Part shown: positions 10,059 to 23,260 of the stretch, in pieces
How the letters are laid out: the number at the start of each line of letters is the position of its first letter
Position numbering within the stretch: the stretch's first letter is position 1
Source of the DNA: Chamaecrista fasciculata
Lineage: Eukaryota; Streptophyta; Magnoliopsida; Fabales; Fabaceae
Assembly: GCA_003254925.1 (NCBI GenBank)
Contig: QANZ01029088.1
Location: 298,256 to 362,255 of the forward strand
Length of the DNA: 64,000 bases
Direction: 5' to 3'
Notes under the pieces: generated by a model
Told to the model about the DNA's origin: nothing
The model's input: only the letters and a program-made list of their open reading frames with translations
Databases searched by the model: none
Translations under genes and position numbers: made by a program

Positions 10059-11500
10059 TTATCCTCTATTCTTTTCTCTAGAGAATATCTTCTTAAATCT
10101 AATATATGAATGTTAGTTTTTGACAAAAAAGGTATCATATATAATTATATGTTATTTTATGTCTAATATACACATATTGTTTATTTATTAAATTTGTTAC
10201 TTTTATGGAGAAGGACTGCAAGGTAAGCTACGATTTGTTGTCCTGTGTTTTGACTCAATTGCAAATGCTTTATTTTTTGTTCGCATAATAATATTTTCCA
10301 AGGAAAGAGTATATTCTTCATATGGTACATTACATATGCCAATATTCTGCTATTTGTCATGTGAAGCATTGAAAATTTTAAAAAATAATAAAGGAAAAAG
10401 AAAAAAGAAAATTTTATATCTAAAATGAAAAAATAAATATTAAAAAAAAAGAGTAAAACGGACTGATGAGATCATGAGACAAAGGTGGTTGGTAGGCAGA
10501 GGAAGAGTTCACCAACCAGAGGCTCCACCAACTCAAAATACCTTATAACCTTAACCTGCCCATTTACCAACTACTACAACTGGACCTATATATATATTTT
10601 AAAAAAAAATAATAAGCGTTTTTCAACTTTCCAATGAAAAAACCTTTGTTTCAAAGAATTATGCCACAATGTATTTTTGTCAAAAACATTTTTGCAATGA
10701 GATAAGACCAATTTTACAACTTGACCAAAATATATGAAATTAAATTACAATCTGACCAAAAGATATAAGACCAAAAGTGTAACAAAAAGATATATGAAAC
10801 CAAATTGAGAGCTGAGCAAATGATATAGGACAAAAAATGTAAAAGAAAAAAATAAATGAGACTAAATTGAGACCTAAATAAAAAATATGAGACCAAAATT
10901 ACACTTTCACCGAAGAATTATTAATGAGCTAGAGAAGATCATGAAAAATAAAAATTAATCCATATTGCAAGATCATTCTTTTTTTTATATTTCAAAGTTC
11001 TCTTAATTTTGAGAAAACTGAGAAAAAAGTTCCTCGAAATATATATATATAAAAAATGGTTTAATAATCCTTTCTGTCCCTTTTGCTTCCAGACTTTCAA
11101 ACATATTCTTGATTGGAGCCTGCTTGTGGTTGTTGTGTAAACATTTCTAGCTGCCAAATGTAGGAAACGTCAAAATCAAAATAAATACATACAACTAAAA
11201 TTAAAAAAAGAAAGAGTAGGAGAAGAAAAGAATATTACAAGTTGAATAAGGATTCCTATTTTACAAACTACAATTTTACTTCAGCTTTGAAAGAGAGAAG
11301 TTCCAAGTTCCTGCATTTTCATCTGGCAAAAATAAGTGCATCTTAAACTCTCTTATGCATATCTTATTAGCAAATTAATTATCCTCACCAAACCAGAACC
11401 CAAAAATATAAATAACTAAATAAACCACCAACAAGAGCCAAAAGAAATATCATGAACACAATTTAATTTAACCATGTGGCAATAATGTAGATAGATATCA
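10059..11500. other. Intergenic region with a single-armed repeat
   Basis: No gene is seen. From about 10684 to 10915 short phrases of the form GACCAAA..AGATAT..GAC repeat on one strand, resembling one arm of the inverted-repeat elements at 15503 and 44086. The rest is plain AT-rich DNA. Confidence 0.5.
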
Positions 11501-11736
11501 ATGGTTCAAAGAGTTATTACAAATTCATCAATTCTACTCTCTTTTTTTTTTTTACCAATGTTGCCTCACTGAGAACAGCAAGAAAAAACAATCGAATCTT
11601 GCCTTATTCAAACCAAAGGAGACTTGCTCTTGTAACAGATCTCCTATACCTTCCCTCCTCTATGTAAAACACAGCCAAAACCAGCAAAAAGAAAGAAAAA
11701 CAGAAGATTCTAAATGATCAAGAGCTACTAATAAAT

Positions 11737-14700
11737 CTAAGAAACTTCTTTGGCTGCAGCAATAACGGCTTCCTTGGTGAGACCAAACTCTTTGTATAAC
11801 CTTCCTGCCGGAGCACTTGCTCCGAACCGATCAATTCCAATTGCTTTCCCCTTGCTTCCGACAATCTTCTCCCACCCGAACGTTGTTCCTGCTTCAATGC
11901 TAACTCGGGCTGAAACAGCAGCAGGAAGAACGCTCTCCTTGTAGGCATCTGATTGCTCATCAAAAAGTTCCCAAGAAATGAACGAAACGACTCTAACAGC
12001 CTTTCCTTCCTTTCTTAGATCATCAGCAGCTTTGGCAGCAATTTCCAATTCCGAGCCAGTTCCGATCAAGATGACATCGGGCTTGTTACCTGATGAGTTG
12101 TCTGAAATAATGTATCCACCCTTTTCAACTCCTTCAATAGAAGTGCCAGGAAGGTTGGGCAATTTTTGCCGAGAAAGGGCGAGGATTGAAGGCCTCTTCC
12201 GGTTAAGAACTGCAACTTTATAAGCACCAGCAGTTTCATTACCATCAGCTGGACGAAGCATCAGAATATTTGGCATTGCTCGGAAGCTTGCCAAGTGCTC
12301 TATCGGCTGGTGAGTCGGCCCATCCTCTCCAAGTCCAATTGAATCATGGGTCATAACATAAATTACTCCGGCCTCAGACAAGGCAGAAAGTCTCATGGCA
12401 CCTCTCATGTAGTCAGTGAAAACAAAGAAAGTTGCACAGTAGGGAAGTAATCCTGGGCTGTGAAGAGCAATGCCGTTGCAGATTGCTCCCATTCCATGTT
12501 CTCTAACGCCAAATCTAACATTGCGTTCTTCTGGGGTCTCTTTCTGGAAATTCCCAAACTTTTTCAGCAAGGTCATGTTGGAAGATGCGAGATCGGCACT
12601 GCCACCGAGCAGACCGGGAAGAACGTTGACAAGGGCATTAAGGTTTGTTTGAGACAGATTTCTGGTAGCATCAGCTGGGCTCTCAGGAGTGTATGTCTGA
12701 AAGTTGAAATCAAAATGCAAACGTGATCGACAATCCAGACTTAATTTTTTGATGTCACAGTCAGGTTTCAATAGTATGAATAACCTTAGAAGCCATAGAG
12801 ACAGAAAATGTAATGGCGTTGATTAAAACTTGAGAAAGAGGTTATCTAATAAAAACTATGACACTACTAAACAAAGATTAATATTGAATTTTGGATTCTG
12901 TATCAATACCTTCATGGATGACTTCAAGATAAAGATCAAGAGTAACCTAATAGTTTAGAGCTTACTCACCGGAAGTGCTTTCTCCCAACCAGCGGGTAAT
13001 TCACCAGTGATAATAGACTTCAGCTCAGCAGCTTCCTCCTTGTATTTCTTCTCATATTCAGCAAACTTAGCATTCCACTCAGCTTCAAGAGCAGCACCCT
13101 CAGGTACGTGGCGACTCCAATGCCTGTGTACAGACAAGCAAGTTACTTTCAGTATCATATAAATCTCAATAATTTGATGGGAAACAAGGAAATCACTAAT
13201 GACATCATCATTCATCAATACTTTTTAACATCCTCTGGAACATGGAAAGGCTCATGTGGCCATCCAAGGTTTTCCCTCGTGGCATCAACTTCTTTGGCAC
13301 CCAGTGCACTTCCATGTACACTGTAGGAGTTAGCCTTGTTCGGAGAACCATAACCGATGGTTGTAGTCACCTGTAAAATGGGTAATAAAACAAAAGAAGG
13401 ACCAATGTCAGAGCAAATTAAAAAGGATATTATAAAACTTTCTACTTTGTTTTCAGACTCATCACTGTCAGCTTCTCTAATGTGAATAATCAAATATTTT
13501 ATTAAAAGCAATCTAGATGGTAGTAGCATTAGTTTAAAAGTTTTACTGAAAGATAGTCTTCTTTTAAGTCAAATGAAGTCTATGATAAAATAAAAATTTG
13601 TTTACTATACACTATAAATTTATTTGATTATAAGATTGTAATACTTACCTTGATTAAAGTGGGCTTGTCTTTGATAGCTTTGGCTTCCTTAATGGCAGCA
13701 CGAATATCATCATAACCAGTATTTCCATTCTTTACCCATATAACATGCCATCCAAGGGCCTCAAAACGTTTCCCAACATCCTCGGTAAATGCAATCTCAG
13801 TATCGCCATCAATAGAGATGTGGTTGTCATCATAGAAAGCTATTAGTTTCCCCAGTCCCCAGTGTCCGGCAAGTGAACATGCTTCATTTGCAACTCCCTC
13901 CATTTGACAACCATCACCAAGTATAGCATACCTGGAGGAAACAAATTCCATTCACGAAATGTCAGACAGTAATTTTACAAAATAACAATGATACGAAGAA
14001 GATGAAGTAATAAAATGTAAGTTCTCTTACGTGTAATGGTCAATGATCTCATTGCCAGGCTTGTTAAATCGTGCAGCCAAATGCTTCTCCGCAAGAGCCA
14101 AACCAACAGCATTGGCAATACCCTGACCAAGAGGACCTGAACCAAAAAATGGAGAATTAATGGGTGAATAGACTATATAAAAAGAAACTGGATAAATTAC
14201 ATAGAAATTGTATATCTAAATATATATGATTTATATCTCACCTGTTGTCACTTCAATTCCTGGTGTCTCAAAGTTTTCAGGGTGTCCAGGGGTTCTGCTT
14301 CCCCATTGGCGGAATTCCTTCAAGTCTTCTTCCTATTATTGAACCCAGATACAAGAAACACAGCTCAATGAAGATTCTAGGCTTACATGTTCACATTCAT
14401 GTTAACAAGAAAAGTCATGAATTTTTGAAAGGACTAAATCATCTGACCCAAAAAATATAAATACGACCACATCCAGACCTCCAAAAATGATGTAAAGCAA
14501 TTTCAACGATCAGTAGAAACAAATTCACAGAGATGCAAAGCTATATATATACATGCAGGGGAAAAAAACATTTTCCTATAACTGGGAACAAACAGACTTG
14601 TCTACCGAATTTGTTTAAACTAACCAGAAGACAAAGGTCAAATTAGTAAGGTGTCACTGTCAAGCAACTCTATTATCTTAGCCTTAAGAGCAATTGCATG

Positions 14701-15333
14701 TTCATCAATCACTACTTGATTCCCGAAAATAAAACTTCTCATCAGGTATGTGAAAACGAAGTCCAAAAATAGATCCATCTCAGCCCTACTAAAACCCACA
14801 AGGTGAAATCATCAATCATATCATAATATATATATATATATACTGACCTTGACACTGTCATATCCAGCGAGGTGAAGAAGAGCGTATTGTAGCATACAGC
14901 CATGGCCAGCGGACAAAACGAAGCGATCACGGTTGAACCATTTGGGGTTTTTGGGGTTGTATCTCATAACCTCATCGTAGAGAACATGACCCATCGGAGC
15001 ACAACCCATGGGCAGACCCGGGTGACCCGAGTTCGCTTTCTCGACGGCATCGATAGCCAAGAATCGGATCGTGTTGACCGATTTCTCAATCAAAGAGGTA
15101 TCGGTGGTTTTGTCCAGGGTCTCAACCGCCGAAGCCCGAACGACGGTGGATCCGACCCGAATAGGGAAGCCGCCTCCGGCGGCGAGTCTGGTGGGTTTGA
15201 GGGACGAAGAAACCGAAGAATTTTTTGAGCGGAGGCCTGAGAAAGAGGGCAAAGAAACGCGATCGGAAGAACGGAGAGAGGAGGATCGAGCGAAGAGGGC
15301 TTGAGAGAGAGAGAGAGAGGAAGAGGAAGCCAT
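11737..15333 (-). CDS. TKL1: Transketolase, chloroplastic
   Basis: Seven exons on the minus strand: 15333-14848, 14332-14242, 14136-14031, 13931-13649, 13370-13222, 13123-12970 and 12696-11737. They sum to 2229 bases (742 aa), the usual plant length. All introns read GT-AG. The first ~67 residues are Ser-rich with no acidic residue apart from one Asp, a plastid transit peptide ending near VVRAS. Visible motifs are [19 protein letters not shown], the thiamine-diphosphate fold [10 protein letters not shown] (about residue 231) leading to [18 protein letters not shown], and the pyrimidine-domain stretch [15 protein letters not shown]. Transketolase moves two-carbon ketol units between sugar phosphates in the Calvin cycle and the plastid pentose phosphate pathway, with ThDP and a divalent metal. 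The start is the first ATG giving a transit peptide; a GA repeat lies just inside it. All parts look intact. Confidence 0.96.
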
Positions 15334-15502
15334 GGATTCTGAGGAGAGAGAAAGAGAAAGGAGGAAGGTGAGGATGGTGATGGGTCCATTGTTTCAGTGA
15401 GAGTCTCTTGAATTTGTAGTGTTGAGCAGAGAAGCTAGTTGAGCTCGTCGTCCACGATGCACACAGTGTGTGAGAGAGAAACTATTTTTTAAAAAAATAA
15501 TA

Positions 15503-15927
15503 GGCCAAAGTCTCAATCTGCTCCCATATCTTTTACTCAATTTTCAATTTGGTTTTATATCTTTTTCTCAATCCTCAATTTGGTCCTTATCTTTTTTAGT
15601 TTTTTTTATAAACCCGTATCTTTTTTAGTTGGACTTTTGGTCTTGTATCTTTTGGTGTTTTCCCAATTTGGTCTCATGTTTTTTTGTTGCAGATTTAATT
15701 TTATATATTTTAGTCAGTTGCAGAAGTGATCACATATTTTACAAAAGGATCAATTAACGGTTGATTATTTTGTAAAGATATGAGGCTAATTCTACAACTT
15801 AATCAGAAGATATGAGACTAAATTGGTAGTTTTTGCAAAGATATGGGACTAAAAGTATACCGAAAAAAGATACAAGACCAAATTGAAAACTGAACAAAAA
15901 ATATGGGACCAAATTTATACTTTGACC
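15503..15927. mobile_element. Inverted-repeat MITE upstream of transketolase
   Basis: The left end GGCCAAAGTCTCAATCTGCTCC mirrors the right end GGGACCAAATTTATACTTTGACC. Repeated phrases built on ATATCTTTT and CAATTTGGT run along both arms. It lies within 200 bases upstream of the transketolase start, so it may sit in the promoter. Confidence 0.75.
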
Positions 15928-17063
15928 TAATAATAAAAAATTTATAAAAATTGGAATTATATTACACTATTACACTTTCTGAGTTTCAATTTGACATTTT
16001 CTTATTTTTACTGTAATAAGTATTAAGAAATACTTGAAGTATTTTGCGTTGGTTTTTCCGCTCATGTACGGTACATTAGGGAGTGTTTGGTGAGAAGGAA
16101 AATATGGAAACTGAAAGAATTAAAGTTTCATGATTTTTTTAAGAGTATACTATGATTAATTTGATTGTTTGATAAATTTAATTAAATTTTAATAATAAAT
16201 ATATTTTTCTATATTTACTATTGAATATACCAAAAAAAAATATTTAAAATCATATGATGCATCTTACCTTTTTTTTTTTTCAAATTGTATGACCAAAACA
16301 CTTAACCACCTAGGCACTTACGTTGAATTGTTATTAAGCTGCTGGCTGGACCATTTGGTATGATTAGGTTATTAAGCTGCTGCTGGCATAACAAATAATT
16401 TATTGTCTGCTTTGTGCATTTATTTGTTTCATTTTGAAGGGGATTCTCGGTTTTCTATTTATTTGTTAATGCTGGGAATCATATCTTGTAATCATCTACA
16501 AGTGTCCATTTTTAACCTCTTCCCTAAATTTCTACAGTGGAAAAAAAGTAATGTTTTTGTTTTGAATGAATAACGTTGCCAAACAAAATCAGAAATGTTT
16601 TTTAGCCATATTTTCAGATTTTCCCCTTTGACTATTTGAAATCATGGGTTTGTTGTATCTATCATCAACATAGTTTTTGGCTATGTCATATCTAACCACT
16701 AACGATTTGTGGATTAAAAATTAAAACTAAGAATGTGAAAGTACTTTAATATCAGGAATCTTCAAGAGTTGTAGGTTGATTCAAACTTTATCCTTTTCAC
16801 TTTCAGTCCAATTCAAAAATATCAGCCGGATAACTGCAATATTTTATTTTTCATACAACTATTATATGATCAAGGAAACAAAAGCAAAATTCAACCATGA
16901 TGTCATTTGCTTATTTATTGTTATTCCCTCTATTTATTTCCCTTCAATAAATCAGTATTAAACATGCTGACCTTAGTGCTGCCCAAGGGCCATGTGCACC
17001 TAAAGCCTTTATTTATTTTATTTTTGGCCCAAATAATGAAAGGCTGCTTCACTACATTATGCA
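15928..17063. other. Intergenic region, nothing recognised
   Basis: AT-rich DNA between the MITE and the left edge of the RAD51C duplication. I see no exon-like frame, RNA gene or element end. Confidence 0.5.
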
Positions 17064-17186
17064 TTTTTTAATCATAAAGTGAGGTATGCCAATATAGGCG
17101 GCTATTCCAAAACTCATTTTTTTAAAAAAAAAAAAACACTGGCCTTTTCACAACTAATTTTGCAGCCATGGCTGCTTTGCATAGAG

Positions 17187-17215
<29 letters not shown>
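17187..17215. repeat. (TA)n microsatellite
   Basis: A TA run inside duplication copy A. The matching site in copy B (near 29767) has only TAATTATA, so the repeat expanded after duplication. Confidence 0.95.
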
Positions 17216-17218
<3 letters not shown>

Positions 17219-17782
17219 TCTTGTTCATTTCATTTGTTTCAATTATTAGATTTTAGAATCTTAATCAGATGTGCTGCAAAATTAGTTGTGAAAAGGCTGC
17301 TTTATGTAGTAGTAAAATTAAATAAATAATAAATTTCATTTTTAAAAAAAAATTAGAATTTTTTAAAATTAAAAAATATATACGTTTAAGATTTAAATAT
17401 TAATTAATCTAAATGCATATTTTTTCTTTGAAGATGTTGTTATGTTTGGATGAAGTAACTTTTAGGGGTAAATGAAATATTTCATGGTAAAGTTTTGGTG
17501 ATTTTTTCCTCTTAAAAGTATTTTATCAAAATACAATTTTAGTGTCTTATATTTGAAGCAATTTTGAAATATTTCTTTACCAACCTTCTTACCAAACTTT
17601 CTTTTCCTTTGAATTGGTTGGGTGGTGGTGCTCACTCCCACAAGCATTGTTGTTGTTGAGGGAATGGAAACTGATTATGCTATTTAAGGCAATAAAGCTT
17701 GTTTGTGACGATACCTTTATTATTTTTTACTTCTTACTGATGGATTAGCTTAAACTTTTTTTAAAAAAAAAAAAAATAAAAG

Positions 17783-18138
17783 TCCCGTTTCGTCCCCTAA
17801 CTTTACACCAACTATCAATTTCATTCCCAATTCCTTTTTGCGGTCAATTTCTTCTTCAATATTTCACATTTTAACCAATTTTATTATTTGCTATTACTTT
17901 AACCAAATATTAACGATAAAATGTATGTAATAAAATATAATATAAAATTGTTAAAAAAAAAAACTCAAATCCTAATTCAAATTAAGAACAAGATGAAGTG
18001 TGTCTTTAATTTATTGAAAGAAATTAATCAAAGGATAAAATAGACCAAAATATACAACATTGAGGATGAAATTGACCGCTAAAAAAAATTGGGGACGAAA
18101 TTGACATTTGATGTAAAGACCAAAAAGTGCTTTTGCCT
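17783..18138. mobile_element. Mutator-like MITE (9680 family), copy A
   Basis: GTCCCGTTTCGTCCCCTAAC on the left mirrors the right end AGACCAAAAAGTGCTTTTGCC. The interior matches the elements at 9680 and 30302. It is shared with copy B at 30302-30673, so it inserted before the segmental duplication. Confidence 0.8.
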
Positions 18139-19117
18139 TTAAAAATAAACTACTATAGTAAGAAGGAGAGATCTAGTCATCTTGAACCTTAGCCCTAATT
18201 GAGCTACAAATACAGTGAGCCACTCAGACACAAGTCAATTTAGGCCAAGAACATGTGCTCTAAGCCCCTAATGGATAGATTTGATATAAATACAGTGAAC
18301 CACTTGGACACAAGTTCATTTAGGCCAAAACCATGTGGTCTAATGAATAGATTAATATAAATAGTTTGCAGTGATTGACAATATAGAGGCCAAATTGCTT
18401 GATAAATTAAATTAGAGTGAATAAACATATGGTTATACCGACATAACGTGCAAACATTTCTAGTTTTCTCATCAGTAACTAACATTTCTCACTTGCTACA
18501 TAAAAAACATTGCTTTAGTTTATGGTCAAATTACATTATTCAACTAAGTGAGTCCTCCAAGTTCTCTCTTTCTCTCTCTCTCTAAAACCAAATAGACCTC
18601 CAAGACCAGATAAAAAAAACATAAGAAATGACTGGGAATCAGAAGGAAGTGTTGGGAAAACCTTTTGGAAGATATAAAAAAAAAAAAAAATCAAGATTTA
18701 TATGCTCATATATCTCAAAAAGCAAAAGAATATTTTATAAACATCTTTTGCTCAAATTTAGATGAACAGATTTCCTAATTCTGTGTACTTCAAAATTATA
18801 AAACCTACATACTAAACATCACTTGAAAACATAGAAATAAACAGATGACCACTGAACTTCAAAGATATGAACATATGTAAGAAGCAGGTATTGTGGGAAA
18901 GCAAAAGAAAGAAATGCATTGAACCATCTTGGGATGTCCTGGAATTAGAAGCAATGCACAAAAAAGAGGTTGAGCTGTACACTATACTGTATCTTTGTTA
19001 AACCTCGCAAAATCTAAGCCACTAGATGTGATCTTGAAGTAAGAGATGTAATAGTTAGTAGAAAGTTTCAGGTTCAAACCTCTGCTTCGTTATGTATAAA
19101 AAAAAAAATGAAAAACC
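18139..19117. other. Downstream flank of the RAD51C pseudogene
   Basis: Non-coding; collinear with 30674-31652 of copy B. It contains two short tandem phrases around GTGAACCACT..GACACAAGT. No gene is seen. Confidence 0.6.
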
Positions 19118-20286
19118 TTACATCATCTTGATTCTTTTACTACTCGAAGTAGAATTACGAATCCCTCTAGTAGTCACCGAGTATCATGCTGATGCTGATT
19201 TAAGGGAGGGGGACTTGTCTATGTATGCAAATCGTTCATTGTTATTCCAAAACAAGATGAAACAAGCTATCAGCATTATGAAACAAGCTTAAATGGGATC
19301 CTTATAATCATGGGACACCAAAAGATTGGCTTTATAAAAGATTGACAAGTGAGATGTAGAAGTCAAAAACTGACAACTTACCCAGTGCAAGGGTCAATTG
19401 AAATGAACCTTCAATATGCTTGGTTGTCACTTGATTCAACATAACAACCTGAAACAAATGGAAGTTTATTACTGGAAATTAGAGTAGGCATAATAGAAGA
19501 TCATAGAGGAAACAAAATTGACAAATAAAGCATTTTTGTAAGTAGAAAACCTAATGGAGATTATAAGACTTTATTCTTTCTAATTACTGAAACCTGAATT
19601 GGCTGTGAGAAAAATTTATGTTCCAACACTTTACACCTTTGACTCAATAAATAAATTCTTACAGCAAAGCTGAACTTTTTTGAAAGCTTCATCAACTTTA
19701 AAGCCATTTCACTTAGTAAACGAGTCCTGAGGGCCATATCATCAAACTCTTGGCGGAAGTGGAAAGTGACACTGTCAAGAATTACTATCTTTACCTGAAA
19801 TCAAAAAAAAAAGAAAAAAAAAAGAATTGTTCAGTTTAAACAAGCATCAATAAGATTAGTTAGATTGCCATGGAAAAGTAAAGAAAGTCAAAGCAAGAGT
19901 ACTCCCATTGTCTATAGTCCAAAAATTAAGTGAAAGAATAAGGCAGAAAATAAGAATTATTTTCAAGGAGTTTGCTCGAATAATCTTAATGGAATATATG
20001 AAACTTAATACCTACATCTTTGTGCTCCGTGATGAATTTGTCTAAGTAATTTACCAAAGCAATTTGCTCAGTATAGCTGCATACGCGAAAATAGAATATA
20101 TTTTCCAAAATATTGTTAGGATGCATTTTAACTTCACAATCTCGAGCATCCTTGTGAAGATGTCGGCTGTAATCTGACAAGTCTTCTATGCATGCTTCAG
20201 CAATTTGCAGAACCCTTTCAACCATAAAGCTGCCCTCAGTATCTGAATATCACACAACACAAGAACAATCATAGCAATAAAAAAAA

Positions 20287-20677
20287 GGGTAAATTCCACT
20301 TTGGTACCCTGTTTTATAGACCAATTCCACTTTGGTACCCTGTTCTTTCAAAAGTGACACTTTGGTACCCTGTTCTTTCAAAAATGTCATTTTGGTACCC
20401 TGTTCTTTCAGAACTGACATTTTGGTACTCTGTTCTTTAGACCAAGTGACACTTTGGTACCCTAAAAAAGATAGAATAGGGTAACAAATAGTGAAAGAAC
20501 AGGGTACCAAAGTGTCACTTGGTCCAAAGAACAGGGTACCAAAATGTTACTTTTGAAAGAACAGGGTACCAAAATGATATTTTTGAAAAAACAGGGTACC
20601 AAAGTGTCACTTTTGAAAGAACAGGGTACCAAAGTGGAATTGATCCATAGAACAGGGTACTAAAGTGGAATTTACCC
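20287..20677. mobile_element. Inverted-repeat element built from a ~30-bp satellite, intron of pseudogene
   Basis: The ends GGGTAAATTCCACTTTGG and AAGTGGAATTTACCC are inverted. Each arm repeats a unit around CTTTGGTACCCTGTTCTTTC about five times. Copy B has uninterrupted sequence at the matching site (near 32847), so this is a real insertion after duplication, into a run of A. A relative lies at 54568-54996. Confidence 0.9.
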
Positions 20678-22077
20678 TAAAAAAAAACCCCATCAAATAC
20701 TCGTTAAGAATTAAAAGCCAAATGGCTCTTCCCAATGTATATTGCCTTCCCGCCCAGGCCACCAAATTCTACTGGAATCTGAACATTAACTGCAAGCTGA
20801 ATCCTGTGAAAGTAAATATCATGGACCACTAGAAATAACCAATATAGACTATAGCTAAAATGGTAAGAGGAAAGAAGCAAATATGACACTGTATAGAACT
20901 CGGGATGACAAAGCATACCCAATTTGTGTTTTACCAATTCCTGGAACTCCACCTAAGCAAACAAACAAAGAATCAATGAAATCAAGAAGAGGGAAGAAGA
21001 AATTTTCTTCATAAATTGATGGTCACGACTGGAATATTCATCAAATGAGGAGAATAGAAATGCTGACTAACCAATTTCAGTGACTTCTCTGCAACTAATA
21101 CCTCCACCTAGGATGTTGTCCAGGTCCACACAAGATGTGGTAATGCGTGATGAAAAATTTTCCTCATTGAGCATAGCCCAGGCAGTCTGAGCACCTACAT
21201 CACACAAATCACGGCAAAATATTTAAGGCCTGTTCAAAATAGTTGAGGGAATCATAAAATGCACAATCTAATTGAATGAATTAATAAATCTCACAAAAAG
21301 AATGTACATAATAGGTATTCCAATGGCAGGAGTGATTTCATATCGAATAAACTTTTGAGATGGAAATACTATTCATCTTTTTTTCTTGGCCAGAGGAAAT
21401 ACTATTTATCTATTAGATGATTAGTTCATCTAAAGTCTTGACCAAGGCTCCAATAGTTGTTTCAGAAAAAAGAAAAAAAAAATAATAGGTAAACCATCCA
21501 CTTCAACATCCACAACAGGAGTGATTATGTTTTGTAAAAGACCAACGTGGTTCCAAAGGATAAATAAGGAAGCATGCATAAATTAAAACATAATCAGACC
21601 AAGTGATAACATGTCACAGATTAGAATCCAATTATGCCATAATATGTAATAAGCTGACGTCAGATCTTATAATAGGATGATGGTGTCATCTTTCAAAAGA
21701 ACGTGCATAAATGATAAAATGATGAAAAAACAATTAAAAACACACAAAAATTCTGAATTTGAATGACAAATCAGTAGAGGAACAAAATCGTATTCCCACT
21801 ACATAAGTTGTAGTTGCTATTATTCATCAAATTGGAAACTGAGTTAATTATACAAACATATACACACCATCAACAGCAGCAGAACTCCTGTTTGACTTGT
21901 CCAACCTACTGGTTTGTGACACATATTCGAGAATATCAGAAGCTTCACTCTCAGAAACTTCTATATCTGTTAAGGAAGAGTATATAAGTGAGAAGAACAG
22001 TTGACATATAACCATGTATAAATGTAGGGGATCTATATATGAACAACAGAGAAAGTATATCATATGCCTACTTTTGG

Positions 22078-22078
<1 letters not shown>

Positions 22079-22105
<27 letters not shown>
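22079..22105. repeat. (TA)n microsatellite
   Basis: A TA run in an intron of copy A, absent from copy B. Confidence 0.95.
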
Positions 22106-22108
<3 letters not shown>

Positions 22109-22242
22109 AGTTGCAGCTTGCAACTGCTCAAGAATTCAAGGAAACTGCTAAATAAAGCTTTCTATCCACTTCTAATGTCTTTTACAAACTGACTACCAAT
22201 GTGACAGCTAAAATCCAGCAAACCCCACTTTTTTCTCCTCAA

Positions 22243-22326
22243 CAACAACAATAATAATCAAAGCCTTTTTCCCACTAGATGGGGTTGGTTATACGGATCA
22301 CTTGATGCCAATATGTTCTTTCTTTG
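22243..22326 (-). mobile_element. 84-bp 5'-truncated RTE-type LINE end
   Basis: The segment carries CCCACTAGATGGGGTTGG next to CAACAACAATAATAATC. On the minus strand this is an ACCCCATCTAGTGGG motif followed by a TTG-rich tail, which I recognise as a plant RTE LINE 3' end. It is flanked by perfect 17-bp direct repeats CACTTTTTTCTCCTCAA (22226-22242 and 22327-22343), as expected for target-primed reverse transcription. Copy B lacks it. Confidence 0.85.
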
Positions 22327-22776
22327 CACTTTTTTCTCCTCAAACCAGAAAAAAAAAATCCATATTAGACTACTGACAAACACAAAATAGTTGTATCGAA
22401 ATTAAACATATTTTGTTCAAGTTTGTCTAATATTCACTAAAATAACGGAACACAAAATCCAATTTCTTGGGAATATTGTAGAATATGAATATTGGAAAGA
22501 CATGAACACAAATTACTGCATTCTAAGCCCTCGCATTCTAAATGCCATCATCCAAACACTATCAAAGTAAAATTACAGATGCAGGATAAGCAATTCAACA
22601 GCAAATGGAAGAACCGAAGCATAATCAAAACCCACAAACCCATGAACAAATTCAGCGAACCCAAAAACTGAATTCACAAAAATACCTCGAGCGATGTCGA
22701 AAGGGGAGGCGCGAGCAATGGCATGGAGAGTGGTATAGCCAGCTGATAAGAGCTTCCCTCTCTTTGAAGCTGAGAT

Positions 22777-23260
22777 GTTTTGGCGCCTTTGGCCCAGCAC
22801 GCCATAGGCCCACAAGGTAGGGCGAGAATGCCCTTAACCCTGCTAAGGCAAGGACGCCCATAACCATAGAAGGCATGGGCGCCCACGGAGCATAAGGACG
22901 CGAGGAATAAGGAAACATTCCCTGAACCAATCAAGGATCAGCCAAGATCCTCTGCCTTGGCCATCAAGGCGCCTTAAGCAAAAATGAATTAGTGATTCAC
23001 AGATCCTTAATTGGCAAAACAATATCTTCCTACATGAAATAAGAAAGATTATGATTCACCTCCCATATCACTGAAGATATCCCTTCTTACGATCAAGGAA
23101 GTTTCCTTAAATGGATCCTCCACAATGAGCCTATAAATACAAGATGATAACCCTAGAAAAGGTACGTAACTCACGTTACTCACGCTACTCATGCTAGCTC
23201 ATACTCTTACTAACAAAATCTTACAGTGAACCACGACCCTCGGCCAAATCCCAGTTCATC
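22777..23260. mobile_element. LTR-like insertion in exon 1 of the RAD51C pseudogene
   Basis: A 484-bp segment absent from copy B separates two identical 36-bp pieces of exon 1 (22741-22776 and 23261-23296). Allowing one shared base, it begins TGTTTTGG and ends near CCAGTTCA. It contains TATAAATA at 23132-23139 about 125 bases before the right end, as in the U3-R part of an LTR. A 36-bp duplication is too long for ordinary LTR integration, so a solo LTR with a complex repair event is my best reading. Confidence 0.6.

Noticed and set aside
14902..15304. Plus-strand frames rich in Glu and Arg opposite transketolase exon 1
   Set aside because: They are antisense shadows of the GC-richer transit peptide region.
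15090..15389. A 99-codon Ser/Pro-rich minus-strand frame at the transketolase start
   Set aside because: It overlaps transketolase exon 1 in another frame; the transit peptide and in-frame exon chain support the ATG at 15333.
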